Of a DNA stretch of 64,000 nucleotides, positions 7,941 to 19,340 are shown in pieces. Where the stretch lies: NCBI GenBank assembly GCA_919902775.1, contig CAKKRJ010000017.1, positions 1-64,000 on the forward strand, read 5' to 3'. The stretch comes from Burkholderiaceae bacterium (lineage in GTDB: Bacteria > Pseudomonadota > Gammaproteobacteria > Burkholderiales > Burkholderiaceae_C). How positions within the stretch are numbered: position 1 is the stretch's first letter; each line of letters opens with the position of its first letter. The notes under the pieces were generated by a model. It saw only the letters and a list, made by a program, of their open reading frames with translations, had not been told where the DNA came from and did not search any database. The translations under genes and the position numbers were made by a program.

Positions 7941-9176
7941 TCAAGCCCGCGCGGCGGTGCGCTGCCCCACACCCAGCGCTGCCCCCACGCTGAGCAAAAG
8001 CACCAAGGCAGCCCCCAGCAAGGTGGCGCTGTACCAGCCCCTGTCCATGAAAAACCCGAACACCAGAGGTGACAACGCAAAGCCCACATCCAGCCCGGAA
8101 TAGACCAGGCCATAGACACGGCCCGTCGCCCCCTTTGGGGTGGCTTTTTTGATCATCAAGTCACGGCTGGGGCCGCCAACGCCAACGGCAAAACCCGTCG
8201 CGGCCAAGACCCACAAGGTCCCCAACTGCCCAAACAGCCCGCTGGCACACAAAGCCATCAGAGCCGCAGCGCAGCTCATGCAAATGGCCACCACGCGGTC
8301 GCTCATGGCCGGAAAGCGGGCGGCAACAAAACCGCCGACCAGCATGCCGAAAGCACCAAACAGCATGTAAGCCGTCAAGGTCATGGATGCCCGCTCCAGG
8401 CTCACACCGTGCAGTGCTTGCAAGATAGGTACTGAAAAGTTTTGCACCACGGCCAAGGTGACCGTGGACAACAGGAAAAAGCCAAAGCACCACCAAACCA
8501 CCGGCAGCCGCATGAAGGCCACGTCACTGGGCACAGCACCCGATGCCGGCAAGCGCTGGGCGGGGTGGGTCAGCAAATGCGCCCGGTTCCAAACCAGCAC
8601 ACCCAAGACCACGGCATACACACAGGCGGCGGCCAGAAAGGCATGGCGCCAGCCCCAAAGGGCGGTGGTCAACGTGAAAAACACGGGGGCCAGTGCCCAG
8701 CCCAGATTGCCCGTCAAGCCATGCACGCTGAACGCATAACCCAAACGGGGCGACGACACACGCTGGTTCAAGATGGTGAAGTCCACGGGATGAAAAGGCG
8801 CATTGCCCAAACCCGCCAGAACAGCCACCCCCATCAAGGTGGCATAGTTTTCAGCCATGAAAGCCAGCGAACAGGCCGCCATGAACAGCAGCTGAGAGAT
8901 GAACAACACAGGCCTCGCGCCCACCCGGTCCACCACAAAACCAGCGCAGGCCTGCCCTGTTCCGGAAACCACAAAAAACAAGGTGCTCAGCAGGCCCAGC
9001 TCAGAAAAGCTCCAGCCGAAATCTTGCATGAAGACGGGGAACATCAAGGGGAGCAGAAGGTGCGAAAAATGAGAGCTGGCATGCGCCATGCCCACCAAAC
9101 CCATCACCTTGGCATCGTCACGCCAAGGGGGCGCGACCACATTCGAAGAAGCCGATTGCATAAGTGTCACATTCAT
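7941..9176 (-). CDS. MFS transporter
   Basis: A 411-residue integral membrane protein with about 12 hydrophobic segments. The cytoplasmic loop motif after TM2 is VVDRVGARP (the GxxxDRxGRR motif), and a second, degenerate copy lies in the C-terminal half (VAARFPAMSDR). It resembles the fosmidomycin-resistance/oxalate-type MFS groups, but I cannot name the substrate. It is upstream of and probably co-transcribed with the ThDP-dependent enzyme at 6185-7885, so it may move that enzyme's substrate or product. ATG 9176 begins MNVTLMQSASSN. The open frame continues upstream through a REP-like repeat (9249-9330), which should not be read as coding. Confidence 0.8.
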   Translation of the reverse strand: MNVTLMQSASSNVVAPPWRDDAKVMGLVGMAHASSHFSHLLLPLMFPVFMQDFGWSFSELGLLSTLFFVVSGTGQACAGFVVDRVGARPVLFISQLLFMAACSLAFMAENYATLMGVAVLAGLGNAPFHPVDFTILNQRVSSPRLGYAFSVHGLTGNLGWALAPVFFTLTTALWGWRHAFLAAACVYAVVLGVLVWNRAHLLTHPAQRLPASGAVPSDVAFMRLPVVWWCFGFFLLSTVTLAVVQNFSVPILQALHGVSLERASMTLTAYMLFGAFGMLVGGFVAARFPAMSDRVVAICMSCAAALMALCASGLFGQLGTLWVLAATGFAVGVGGPSRDLMIKKATPKGATGRVYGLVYSGLDVGFALSPLVFGFFMDRGWYSATLLGAALVLLLSVGAALGVGQRTAARA

Positions 9177-9248
9177 AGTGGAAACAGCGGCAGGTCTGTT
9201 CCGAAAATGAACGAGTGCATCCCACAGCCCGGCAGGAAGTCTACAGTG

Positions 9249-9330
9249 AAAGAACGGCCTTCGGCCGCAGGGGCTGCCTCCCACAAAGATCTCCGAACCC
9301 TGTGGGAGTGCGCCCCTGCGTGCGAATGCC
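9249..9330. repeat. REP-like dispersed palindromic element, copy 1
   Basis: Two imperfect inverted arms, one with GCCGCAGGGGCTGCCTCCCA and one with TGTGGGAGTGCGCCCCTGCG, are separated by about 15 nt. The same element recurs at 32458-32536, 51441-51490 (left arm only), 62297-62375 and 62385-62452. It fills the gap between clpB and the MFS gene and could form a large hairpin in RNA. Confidence 0.85.
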
Positions 9331-9341
9331 AAACGTGCCGT

Positions 9342-11948
<2,607 letters not shown>

Positions 11949-11969
11949 GAAAATTCTCCTGTGACTTCT

Positions 11970-11997
11970 ATCTTGGGGGGTGTTTTTGATTTTCAAG
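11970..11997 (-). promoter_or_regulatory. Sigma-32 (heat-shock) type promoter of clpB
   Basis: On the minus strand a perfect CTTGAAA (-35, 11997-11991) is followed after about 12 nt by CCCCAAGAT (-10, 11978-11970), close to the RpoH consensus CTTGAAA...CCCCATnT. It lies directly upstream of the clpB ribosome-binding site, giving a short leader. Heat-shock control of clpB is well established in other proteobacteria. Confidence 0.6.
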
Positions 11998-12034
11998 ACA
12001 GCGTGGGGTTCGCTGTGTTGCCTAAAATCAAGAC

Positions 12035-12586
12035 ATGCACATTCATCAGTTGTCTGTCAGCCACGACGAACGCCAAGATCGCCTGTTGCTGCGCTTGAAC
12101 ACCCAGGACGGGCAGGAGTTCCGTTTCTGGTTGACCCGCCGCATGGCCAACCGGCTGCTTCCGGCCTTGGACCAATCGGTTGCGCGGCTGGAGGCCACAC
12201 AACCCGGAATAGCCGCCACCGATACCGCATCGCAGCAAATGCTGACCGAATTCAAGCGCGATGCTTTTTTGAAAACAGCCGACTTTTCAACCCCATACGC
12301 TGCGGCCCCCCGGGCATTGCCTTTGGGTGATGCCCCCCTCTTGGTCACCGATGCGCAGCTGAGCCTTCAGCCCACGGGGGCGCTGCAGATCATTTTTCAG
12401 AACAAAACGGGAGAAACCAACCAGTCTTGTCACCTGAACCTGCAGGCCCCGCTGGTCCACGGCATGGTCCATTTGATTCGCCAGTCCATGGCCAAAGCCG
12501 ATTGGGGTCTGGTGCCACAAGAGGCCACCAAAGATTCAGACACGGCCCAGGGCATGGCGGTGCACACACCGGCGTACAAGCACTGA
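12035..12586 (+). CDS. Conserved hypothetical protein
   Basis: The 183-residue soluble protein diverges from clpB and begins [20 protein letters not shown]. It has a basic N-terminal segment ([18 protein letters not shown]), a predicted beta-rich middle, and a less conserved tail. No signal peptide, membrane segment or catalytic motif is visible. I do not recognise a named family. Codon use and GC are like the neighbours. It ends 16 bp before the convergent moaE stop. Confidence 0.7.
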   Translation: MHIHQLSVSHDERQDRLLLRLNTQDGQEFRFWLTRRMANRLLPALDQSVARLEATQPGIAATDTASQQMLTEFKRDAFLKTADFSTPYAAAPRALPLGDAPLLVTDAQLSLQPTGALQIIFQNKTGETNQSCHLNLQAPLVHGMVHLIRQSMAKADWGLVPQEATKDSDTAQGMAVHTPAYKH

Positions 12587-12602
12587 GAGGCCTTGCGCAA
12601 GG

Positions 12603-13091
12603 TCAGGCGTTCGTGCCCGCAATGCCCCAGCGGGCCAAAGCAGTGTCGTCGGACACCCGCGCATCGACCCATTGAGCACCTTGGGGCGTTTGCTCTTTTT
12701 TCCAGAACGGTGCCTGCGTCTTCAGGTAGTCCATCAAGAACTCGCAGGCCTTGAAGCTTTCGCCCCGGTGCGCCGAAGTGACCGCCACCAACACGATCTG
12801 GTCGGCAGGCAACAAGCGGCCCACACGGTGCACCACGCGCGCGGCATAAAAATCAAAGCGTTTGTGCGCTTCGTCGATCATGGCTTCGATCGATTTTTCC
12901 GTCATGCCGGGATAGTGTTCCAGCTCCATCGCCTGGACTTCGTCCAGGGCCATGCCCGTGAGCGCCTGGGTGTCTCGCACCGTCCCCACAAAGCTGCAGA
13001 CAGCGCCCACGCGCAAATCTTGCGCCCTCAGGGCTTGCAGCTCGGCGGACACATCGAAGTCTTCGGCCTGGACAGTGACGCGGGGCATCAT
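12603..13091 (-). CDS. moaE: Molybdopterin synthase catalytic subunit MoaE
   Basis: Large subunit of molybdopterin synthase, which inserts two sulfurs into precursor Z to make molybdopterin. Family motifs are GAVCSFVGTVRD, MELEHYPGMTEKSI, HRVGRLLPADQIVLVAV, SAHRGESFKAC and the catalytic lysine region PFWKKE. Length is 162 residues. Two adjacent ATGs exist (13091, 13088); GGAGG lies 8 nt before the first. It sits 4 nt after the moaD stop, completing moeA-moaD-moaE in one operon. Confidence 0.95.
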   Translation of the reverse strand: MMPRVTVQAEDFDVSAELQALRAQDLRVGAVCSFVGTVRDTQALTGMALDEVQAMELEHYPGMTEKSIEAMIDEAHKRFDFYAARVVHRVGRLLPADQIVLVAVTSAHRGESFKACEFLMDYLKTQAPFWKKEQTPQGAQWVDARVSDDTALARWGIAGTNA

Positions 13092-13095
13092 GGCC

Positions 13096-13347
13096 TTAGC
13101 CTCCCGTGACGGGTGGGAAAAATGCCACTTCGCCACCCTCAGGCAAGCGCGTGGCATCGTCGGCCATGACCTGGTTGACGGCCACACGCACGGGACGCCC
13201 CATGGCCAGGCACTCCGCATGGACACCCCCACGTGCGATCAACTGCTGCCGCAAACCGGCCACGTCGTCGCACGCGGTATCGACCAATTCACTGGCCACA
13301 CCAATGGTTTCACGCAAAGACGCGAAGTAACGCACCTGGACTCTCAT
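13096..13347 (-). CDS. moaD: Molybdopterin synthase sulfur carrier subunit MoaD
   Basis: The 83-residue ubiquitin-fold sulfur carrier starts MRVQVRYFASLRETIG and ends FFPPVTGG. The terminal Gly-Gly is what is adenylated and thiocarboxylated before sulfur transfer inside the MoaD-MoaE complex. It overlaps the moeA stop by 4 nt (ATGA), pointing to coupled translation. Confidence 0.94.
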   Translation of the reverse strand: MRVQVRYFASLRETIGVASELVDTACDDVAGLRQQLIARGGVHAECLAMGRPVRVAVNQVMADDATRLPEGGEVAFFPPVTGG

Positions 13348-14603
13348 GACAGGCACTCCGAAAAGGGCCAGAAACTGACGCTGTCCCCGTGGGCAATGGT
13401 TTGTCCGGCCGCCTTGTCCACCACGCCATCGCCCCAAACCATCGAGGTCAAGACCCCTGAACTTTGGTTTGGAAAAAGATCCAGGCCGCCTTGTGCGTTG
13501 CGACGAACACGCAAGAATTCACGCCGTTTGTCGGCTTGGGGCACCGCAAAATGTGCCGGCAATTGCAGGCAAACGGGCGCCGCCTGCACCGCACCTTGCA
13601 GCGCCAGGATCAAAGGCCGGACCAACAACAAAAACGTCATGAAACTCGACACGGGATTGCCCGGCAGACCCACAAAATGCGACACCCCAGCTGCGGACTC
13701 GCGCCGCACATGGCCATAGGCAAAGGGTTTGCCCGGTTTCATGGCAATTTGCCACAGCGCCAGTTCGCCCAGAGACTGCACGGCGGGTTTGACGTGGTCT
13801 TCTTCACCCACCGATACCCCGCCACTGGTGAGAATCAGGTCATGGTGGTCTGCCGCTGTTTTGAGGGCCGCGAGCGTGGCTTCACGGCGGTCCGGGACAA
13901 TGCCCAGATCACTCACCTCGCAACCCAAACGGTGCAGCAAAGCGCGCAAGAAAAACCGGTTGGAGTTGTAAATGGCACCCGGCGGCATGTCTGCGGGGGC
14001 GACATCGCCGGGCATGACCAGTTCATCACCGGTGGAGAACAAAGCCACCTTGGGGCGGACCACCACCGGCACATGGGCCAAACCCAGGCTGGCGGCCAAA
14101 CCCAGCTCCGCAGGTCCCAGTTTTTGCCCGCGCTTCAACACCGTGTCACCCAGGCGAATGTCTTCGCCACTGCGGCGAACCCACTGCCCCGGCTCAGCGC
14201 GAGTCAAAAAGCGAACACGGGTGGGGTCGTCTGCCGAAACCAACTCAGCTTGCTCTTGCATCACGACAGCGTCTGCGCCGGGAGGCATGGGTGCACCGGT
14301 GAAAATACGGGCCGCTTGCCCAGGCAACATGGGCTGACCGTGGTGGCCTGCGGCAATGCGTTGCGTCACCGTCAAAGTCACACCCGCTTGCTGCACGTCT
14401 GCGCTGTGCACGGCGTAGCCGTCCATCGACGAATTGTCGAAAGCAGGCACCTGCAATGCCGACACCAGGTCTTCGGCCAGGATGCGCCCATCCGCATCCA
14501 GGGTGGACACCGACGCCACGCCCACCAGCGGGGTGATGTGCGCCAACAGCGTTTTCAGCGCCTCATCAAGAGACATCAAAGGTGCGCGTGGGGCGGTGCT
14601 CAT
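13344..14603 (-). CDS. moeA: Molybdopterin molybdenumtransferase MoeA
   Basis: Inserts molybdate into adenylated molybdopterin to complete the cofactor. The 419-residue protein shows the family order: N-terminal SLDEALKTLL, LQVPAFDNSSMDGYAVHSAD, IFTGAPMPPGADAVVMQEQ, the MoCF-binding domain with FSTGDELV and LTSGGVSVGEEDHVKPA, and GLPGNPVSSFMTF near the end. ATG 14603 begins MSTAPRAPLMSLDEAL. It lies 4 bp after thrC on the same strand, so hom-thrC-moeA-moaD-moaE may share a transcript. Confidence 0.95.
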   Translation of the reverse strand: MSTAPRAPLMSLDEALKTLLAHITPLVGVASVSTLDADGRILAEDLVSALQVPAFDNSSMDGYAVHSADVQQAGVTLTVTQRIAAGHHGQPMLPGQAARIFTGAPMPPGADAVVMQEQAELVSADDPTRVRFLTRAEPGQWVRRSGEDIRLGDTVLKRGQKLGPAELGLAASLGLAHVPVVVRPKVALFSTGDELVMPGDVAPADMPPGAIYNSNRFFLRALLHRLGCEVSDLGIVPDRREATLAALKTAADHHDLILTSGGVSVGEEDHVKPAVQSLGELALWQIAMKPGKPFAYGHVRRESAAGVSHFVGLPGNPVSSFMTFLLLVRPLILALQGAVQAAPVCLQLPAHFAVPQADKRREFLRVRRNAQGGLDLFPNQSSGVLTSMVWGDGVVDKAAGQTIAHGDSVSFWPFSECLS

Positions 14604-14607
14604 GGGC

Positions 14608-16053
14608 TCAATCGCAGTGTTGGGCGATGAAGGCCTTGACCAGCTCCACATCCGCTTGCATGACCTGCACCCGCTTGGGCAACAACTCGATGCCTTCAAA
14701 CTGGGCCGGACGCTCGGGCTGGCGGCCCAAGGCCTCCACAATGGTCGCGGCGAACTTGATGGGCAGTGCTGTTTCCAGCACGACCATGGGCACGTTGGCC
14801 TGCAGATGCTCTTTGGCCACTTTCACACCGTCCGCGGTGTGGGTGTCGATCATCACACCATGGCTGGCAAACACTTGCTGAATGGTTTTGAGCCGATCTG
14901 CATGCGTGCTGCTGCCGCTTTCAAAGCCATACACGCTGGCGGCGTTGGCAAAGCGAGCGTCGCCAGACAGGTCAAAAAAGCCTTCTCGGCTCAGGCCTTC
15001 GCCAAAGATGGCTTTGGTTTGTGCACCATCGCGCTCCAGCAAGTCGAACACAAAGCGCTCAAAATTGCTGGCCTTGGAAATGTCCATCGACGGGCTGGAA
15101 GTTTCGTGGGTGTCGGCGGTGCCGCGCACACGGTAAATGCCGGTGCGGAAAAACTCGTCGAGCACATCGTTTTCGTTGGTGGCCACCACCAGGCGATCAA
15201 TCGGCAAGCCCATCATGCGGGCCACATGGCCAGCGCACACGTTGCCAAAATTGCCACTGGGCACGGTGAAGCTGACCTTTTGGTCGTTGTTTGGTGTGGC
15301 CTGAAAGTACCCGGCAAAGTAGTACACCACCTGGGCCAGCAAGCGTGCCCAGTTGATCGAGTTGACGGTGCCGATTTTGTAGCGGCGCTTGAACGCCAGA
15401 TCATTGGACACGGCCTTGACAATGTCCTGGCAGTCGTCGAACACGCCATCGATCGCGATGTTGTGGATGTTCTCGTCCAGCAGGCTGAACATCTGGGCTT
15501 GCTGGAAAGGACTCATGCGACCGTGCGGGCTGGTCATGAATACACGCACGCCTTTTTTGCCACGCATGGCGTATTCAGCCGCGCTGCCGGTGTCGCCCGA
15601 AGTGGCCCCCAGAATATTGAGTTCTTCACCGCGCCGCGCCAACTCATATTCAAACAAGTTGCCCAGCAATTGCATGGCCATGTCTTTGAACGCCAAGGTC
15701 GGGCCGTTGGACAAGGCTTCCAGATACAGCTCGGGCCGCGTCTGCCCAGCCGCTTGCAAAGGTTTGAGCGGCACGATCTCCTGGGTGCCGAACACCGCTG
15801 GCGTGTACGTCTTGCGACACAAGGCCAGCAGGTCATCGCGGGGGATGTCGTCGATGTACAGCGACAGAATTTCAAACGCCAAAGCCGCATAGCCCTGGCT
15901 TTGCCAAACCTCGCGCAAACGTGTCAGCGCTGCGCCGTCCAGTTGTGGGTATCTTTCAGGCAAGTACAAGCCGCCGTCAGGCGCCAAGCCTTCCAGCAGG
16001 ATTTCACAAAATTGTTTGCGATCGGCATGACCACGGGTGGACAGGTAGCGCAT
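14608..16053 (-). CDS. thrC: Threonine synthase
   Basis: PLP enzyme that converts O-phosphohomoserine to threonine, the last step of the threonine branch. The 481-residue protein begins MRYLSTRGHADRKQFCEILL and has the PLP-lysine motif NGPTLAFKDMAMQLLGN near residue 110 and the phosphate-binding GATSGDTGSAAEYA. It is the longer threonine synthase class of proteobacteria and yeast. The start overlaps the hom stop by 1 nt (TGATG). Confidence 0.96.
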   Translation of the reverse strand: MRYLSTRGHADRKQFCEILLEGLAPDGGLYLPERYPQLDGAALTRLREVWQSQGYAALAFEILSLYIDDIPRDDLLALCRKTYTPAVFGTQEIVPLKPLQAAGQTRPELYLEALSNGPTLAFKDMAMQLLGNLFEYELARRGEELNILGATSGDTGSAAEYAMRGKKGVRVFMTSPHGRMSPFQQAQMFSLLDENIHNIAIDGVFDDCQDIVKAVSNDLAFKRRYKIGTVNSINWARLLAQVVYYFAGYFQATPNNDQKVSFTVPSGNFGNVCAGHVARMMGLPIDRLVVATNENDVLDEFFRTGIYRVRGTADTHETSSPSMDISKASNFERFVFDLLERDGAQTKAIFGEGLSREGFFDLSGDARFANAASVYGFESGSSTHADRLKTIQQVFASHGVMIDTHTADGVKVAKEHLQANVPMVVLETALPIKFAATIVEALGRQPERPAQFEGIELLPKRVQVMQADVELVKAFIAQHCD

Positions 16054-17375
16054 CAGTTCAACTCCTCCTTGCGAATGCGCACGATCGGAGCCATCACGGT
16101 CGGCAGTGCCTGCATTTCGGCCAGCACACCGTTCAAGGTGCCTTCGCGGGTGTCATGGGTCAAGATGATCACATCCGTCTGGTTCTCGCCCGCCTGGCTG
16201 ACCTGATCGGCCTCGCGTTGCAAGATCGCATCGATGCTGATGTCGGCCTGGGCCAACAGGCCCGTCAACTTGGCCAGCACACCGGCCTGATCGGCCACGC
16301 GCAAACGCAGGTAATAGCTGGTCACCACTTCGGACATGGGCAACACCGACAAGCTGCTCATGGCATCGGGCTGGAAGGCCAAATGAGGGACCCGGTTCTG
16401 CGGGTCGGCGGTGTGCAAACGGGTGATGTCCACCAGATCAGCGATCACCGCACTGGCGGTCGGCTCAGAGCCCGCGCCCTTGCCGTAATACAAGGTGGTG
16501 CCCACGGCATCGCCTTGCACCATCACAGCATTCATGGCCCCTTCGACGTTGGCAATCAGACGCTGGGTCGGCACCAGGCTTGGGTGAACACGCAACTCCA
16601 CACCTTGCGCAGTGCGCTTGGTGATGCCCAACAGCTTGATGCGGTAGCCCAACTGCTCGGCATATTTGATGTCGGCAGCGCCCAGTTGGGTGATGCCTTC
16701 CACATAGGCTTTGTCAAACTGGACCGGAATGCCATAGGCAATCGCGCTCATCAAGGTCACTTTGTGCGCGGCATCCACACCTTCGATGTCAAAGGTCGGG
16801 TCCGCCTCGGCGTAACCCAGACGCTGGGCTTCCTTGAGCACGACTCCAAAATCCAGGCCCTTGTCACGCATCTCGGACAAGATGAAGTTGGTGGTGCCAT
16901 TGATGATGCCCGCAACCCACTGGATGCTGTTGGCTGTCAGGCCTTCGCGCAGCGCCTTGATGATCGGGATGCCACCGGCCACGGCGGCTTCAAATGCCAC
17001 CATCACGCCTTGGGCCTGGGCTGCGGCAAAAATCTCGGTGCCGTGCACTGCCAACAAAGCCTTGTTGGCTGTGACCACATGCTTGCCTGCCGCAATCGCT
17101 TCCAACACCAGCGCTTTGGCAATGCCATAACCACCGATCAACTCGATGACGATGTCGATTTCGGGGTTGGCAATCACCTCACGGGCATCGGCCACCACTT
17201 GCACGCTTTCGCCCACAAGCTCTTTGGCACGCGCGACGTTCAGATCGGCCACCATGGTGATTTCGATCCCACGGCCGGCCCGGCGTTGAATTTCCCCCTG
17301 GTTGCGCTGGAGCACATTGAAGGTGCCACTGCCCACAGTACCAATGCCCAACAGGCCCACTTTGATCGGTTTCAT
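16053..17375 (-). CDS. hom: Homoserine dehydrogenase
   Basis: Reduces aspartate semialdehyde to homoserine, the branch point to Thr and Met. The 440-residue monofunctional enzyme has the N-terminal Rossmann motif GLLGIGTVGSG, the signature GGIPIIKALREGL with GIINGTTNFILS, the catalytic domain (GYAEADPTFDIEGVDAAHK), and a C-terminal ACT domain (YYLRLRVADQAGVLAKLTGL) that probably senses threonine. It is followed by thrC with a 1 nt overlap and sits 55 bp downstream of the AlaA-type aminotransferase gene. Confidence 0.97.
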   Translation of the reverse strand: MKPIKVGLLGIGTVGSGTFNVLQRNQGEIQRRAGRGIEITMVADLNVARAKELVGESVQVVADAREVIANPEIDIVIELIGGYGIAKALVLEAIAAGKHVVTANKALLAVHGTEIFAAAQAQGVMVAFEAAVAGGIPIIKALREGLTANSIQWVAGIINGTTNFILSEMRDKGLDFGVVLKEAQRLGYAEADPTFDIEGVDAAHKVTLMSAIAYGIPVQFDKAYVEGITQLGAADIKYAEQLGYRIKLLGITKRTAQGVELRVHPSLVPTQRLIANVEGAMNAVMVQGDAVGTTLYYGKGAGSEPTASAVIADLVDITRLHTADPQNRVPHLAFQPDAMSSLSVLPMSEVVTSYYLRLRVADQAGVLAKLTGLLAQADISIDAILQREADQVSQAGENQTDVIILTHDTREGTLNGVLAEMQALPTVMAPIVRIRKEELN

Positions 17376-17430
17376 TTTTCAGCTTCTTTACTACAGTGCG
17401 CCCGGAAGACCCGGGTCTCAATGGATGAAC

Positions 17431-18672
17431 TCAGGCCACCAAGGCCTCGGTGCCAAAGCGTTTGCGGGCACCTTCCAGAAAACGCGCCACGCGTGCAATG
17501 GCTTCGCGCAAATCGTCTTCGTGGGGCAAAAACACAATCCGAAAATGGTCGGTGTCGGGCCAGTTGAAACCCGTCCCCTGAACCAGCATGACCTTGGTTT
17601 CTTCGAGCAGTTGCAAAAAGAAATCCTGGTCATCCTTGACGGGGTAAATTTGAGGATCGAGTTTGGGAAACATGTACAGCGCCGCATGGGGTTTGACACA
17701 GCTCACACCTGGAATGGCCGTGATCAACTCGTACGCCAGATCGCGCTGCTTGCGCAAGCGACCGCCCTCGCCCACCAACTCGTTGATGCTCTGGTGTCCG
17801 CCCAAGGCGGTCTGAATGGCCCACTGCCCAGGCACGTTGGCACACAAACGCATGTTGGAGAGCATGTTCAGGCCCTCGATGTAATCACGGGCATTTTTCT
17901 TGTCGCCCGAGATGATCATCCAGCCCGCCCGGTAGCCGCAAGAACGGTAACTTTTAGACAGCGAGTTGAAGGTCAGGGTCAGAACATCCTGCGACAGACT
18001 GGCCATGGGCGTATGGCGAACGCCGTCGTACAACACCTTGTCATAGACCTCGTCGGCAAAAATCACCAAACCATGCTCGCGCGCAATGGCCACGATGCCT
18101 TTGAGCAGTTCGTCCGAATACAGCGCACCCGTCGGGTTGTTGGGGTTGATCACCACAATGCCTTTGGTCCGTGGGGTGACTTTGGCACGAATATCGGCCA
18201 GATCAGGCATCCAGCCATTCGCCTCGTCACAGTGGTAATGCACAGGCGTGCCGCCGGACAGGCTCGCAGCCGCCGTCCAAAGCGGATAGTCGGGGGACGG
18301 CAAAAGCAACTCATCCCCATTGTCCAACAGGCCATTGGTGGCCATGACGATCAATTCACTGGCCCCGTTGCCCAAATAAATGTCGTCCAGCGTGACGCCA
18401 AAAATGCCCTGCTTCTGGGTTTCGTGCATGACGGCTTTGCGTGCGGCAAAAATGCCCTTGCTGTCGGAATACCCGGCCGAATTGGGCAGGTTCCGGATCA
18501 TGTCTTGCTGAATCTCTTCCGGCGAATCAAAGCCGAAGACCGCCAGATTTCCGATGTTCAATTTGATGATCTTTTGCCCGTCTTCTTCCATTTGACGGGC
18601 GCGGTCCATGATCGGTCCGCGAATGTCATAACAAACGTTGGCGAGCTTGGCTGATTTTTGAATGGGCTTCAA
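17431..18672 (-). CDS. alaA: Glutamate-pyruvate aminotransferase, AlaA-type
   Basis: Class I fold-type aminotransferase expected to make alanine from pyruvate and glutamate. The 413-residue protein has the AlaA hallmark KSAKLANVCYDIRGPI at the N-terminus, LNIGNLAVFGF, NPNNPTGALYS, DEVYDKVLYDG, and the PLP lysine in FNSLSKSYRSCGYRAGW. The start chosen is TTG 18672, preceded by GGAGG and giving the family N-terminus LKPIQKSAKL. The longer frame to 18747 has no support. It heads the same-strand run alaA-hom-thrC, fitting amino-acid biosynthesis. Confidence 0.92.
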   Translation of the reverse strand: MKPIQKSAKLANVCYDIRGPIMDRARQMEEDGQKIIKLNIGNLAVFGFDSPEEIQQDMIRNLPNSAGYSDSKGIFAARKAVMHETQKQGIFGVTLDDIYLGNGASELIVMATNGLLDNGDELLLPSPDYPLWTAAASLSGGTPVHYHCDEANGWMPDLADIRAKVTPRTKGIVVINPNNPTGALYSDELLKGIVAIAREHGLVIFADEVYDKVLYDGVRHTPMASLSQDVLTLTFNSLSKSYRSCGYRAGWMIISGDKKNARDYIEGLNMLSNMRLCANVPGQWAIQTALGGHQSINELVGEGGRLRKQRDLAYELITAIPGVSCVKPHAALYMFPKLDPQIYPVKDDQDFFLQLLEETKVMLVQGTGFNWPDTDHFRIVFLPHEDDLREAIARVARFLEGARKRFGTEALVA

Positions 18673-18804
18673 AGTGCCTCCAAAGGCAGTGGCGAGAGGG
18701 GAAAACCTATAATTTGACCACATTTCAAGGCCGTTTCGGCCCCACAACCCAGAGCATCGCCTCTAATGTCGGCCTGACGTTCCCCTGCCCATCCGGATCA
18801 CCCC

Positions 18805-19182
18805 ATGAAACTGCAACCCGACCGGTCCAACGGCCTCACCATCAACGCCTACGGCGAAGGGTGGATCGAGGTCAATGGTCAAAAATTTTCCCACTCACTC
18901 ATCGTCAGCAGCCTGCCGGGCGCCATGCCCAACGAATGGAAAGTCGCACGGTTTGACAGCTTGCAAGCGTCCGATTTCGAGCCCCTGGCATCCAGTGGTG
19001 CCGAGTTGGTGATTTTTGGCAGTGGGCAGCGTCTGCGTTTCCCCCAGCCAGTTTGGCTGCAGTCGCTGATGGCGCGTGGCATGGGCCTGGAAACCATGGA
19101 CACACCCGCTGCTTGCCGCACGTACAACATTTTGGCCAGCGAAGGCCGCAAAGTCGTGGTCGCACTGCTGCTGGAACCTTAA
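18805..19182 (+). CDS. Mth938-like (DUF498) domain protein
   Basis: The 125-residue protein is the single-domain Mth938 fold: INAYGEGWIEVNGQKFSHSLIV, SGAELVIFGSGQRLRFP, and MDTPAACRTYNILASEGRKV near the end. The eukaryotic relative NDUFAF3 helps assemble respiratory complex I; bacterial function is undetermined. It diverges from alaA. A TATAAT hexamer lies about 95 bp upstream on this strand, but I see no convincing -35 element. Followed after 158 bp by bcp. Confidence 0.85.
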   Translation: MKLQPDRSNGLTINAYGEGWIEVNGQKFSHSLIVSSLPGAMPNEWKVARFDSLQASDFEPLASSGAELVIFGSGQRLRFPQPVWLQSLMARGMGLETMDTPAACRTYNILASEGRKVVVALLLEP

Positions 19183-19340
19183 AGCATGCATTTGCCGTTC
19201 CCCCTTGTTGCCAAAGATTCGGGCGGTGAAGGCTTTTCATTCAGAGTAAAATCGAGGGCTGCCAAGGCTTATGCCTTTAGCGAACCTGACGCCTTTTTAT
19301 GGCGTCATGCGCTCAACCTGTCAAGCGAGATCAAAGTTTT

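Noticed and set aside
9177..9332. Extension of the MFS protein upstream of 9176
   Set aside because: The extra residues translate the REP-like element (same peptide pattern appears at other copies), so they are not coding.
18708..18713. TATAAT as a firm promoter of the Mth938-like gene
   Set aside because: No -35 at suitable spacing on either strand; left as an uncertain observation.
19288..19308. Hairpin TGACGCC-TTTTTAT-GGCGTCA before bcp
   Set aside because: Short stem with the T run in the loop rather than after it; not a terminator, and no riboswitch pattern is visible.
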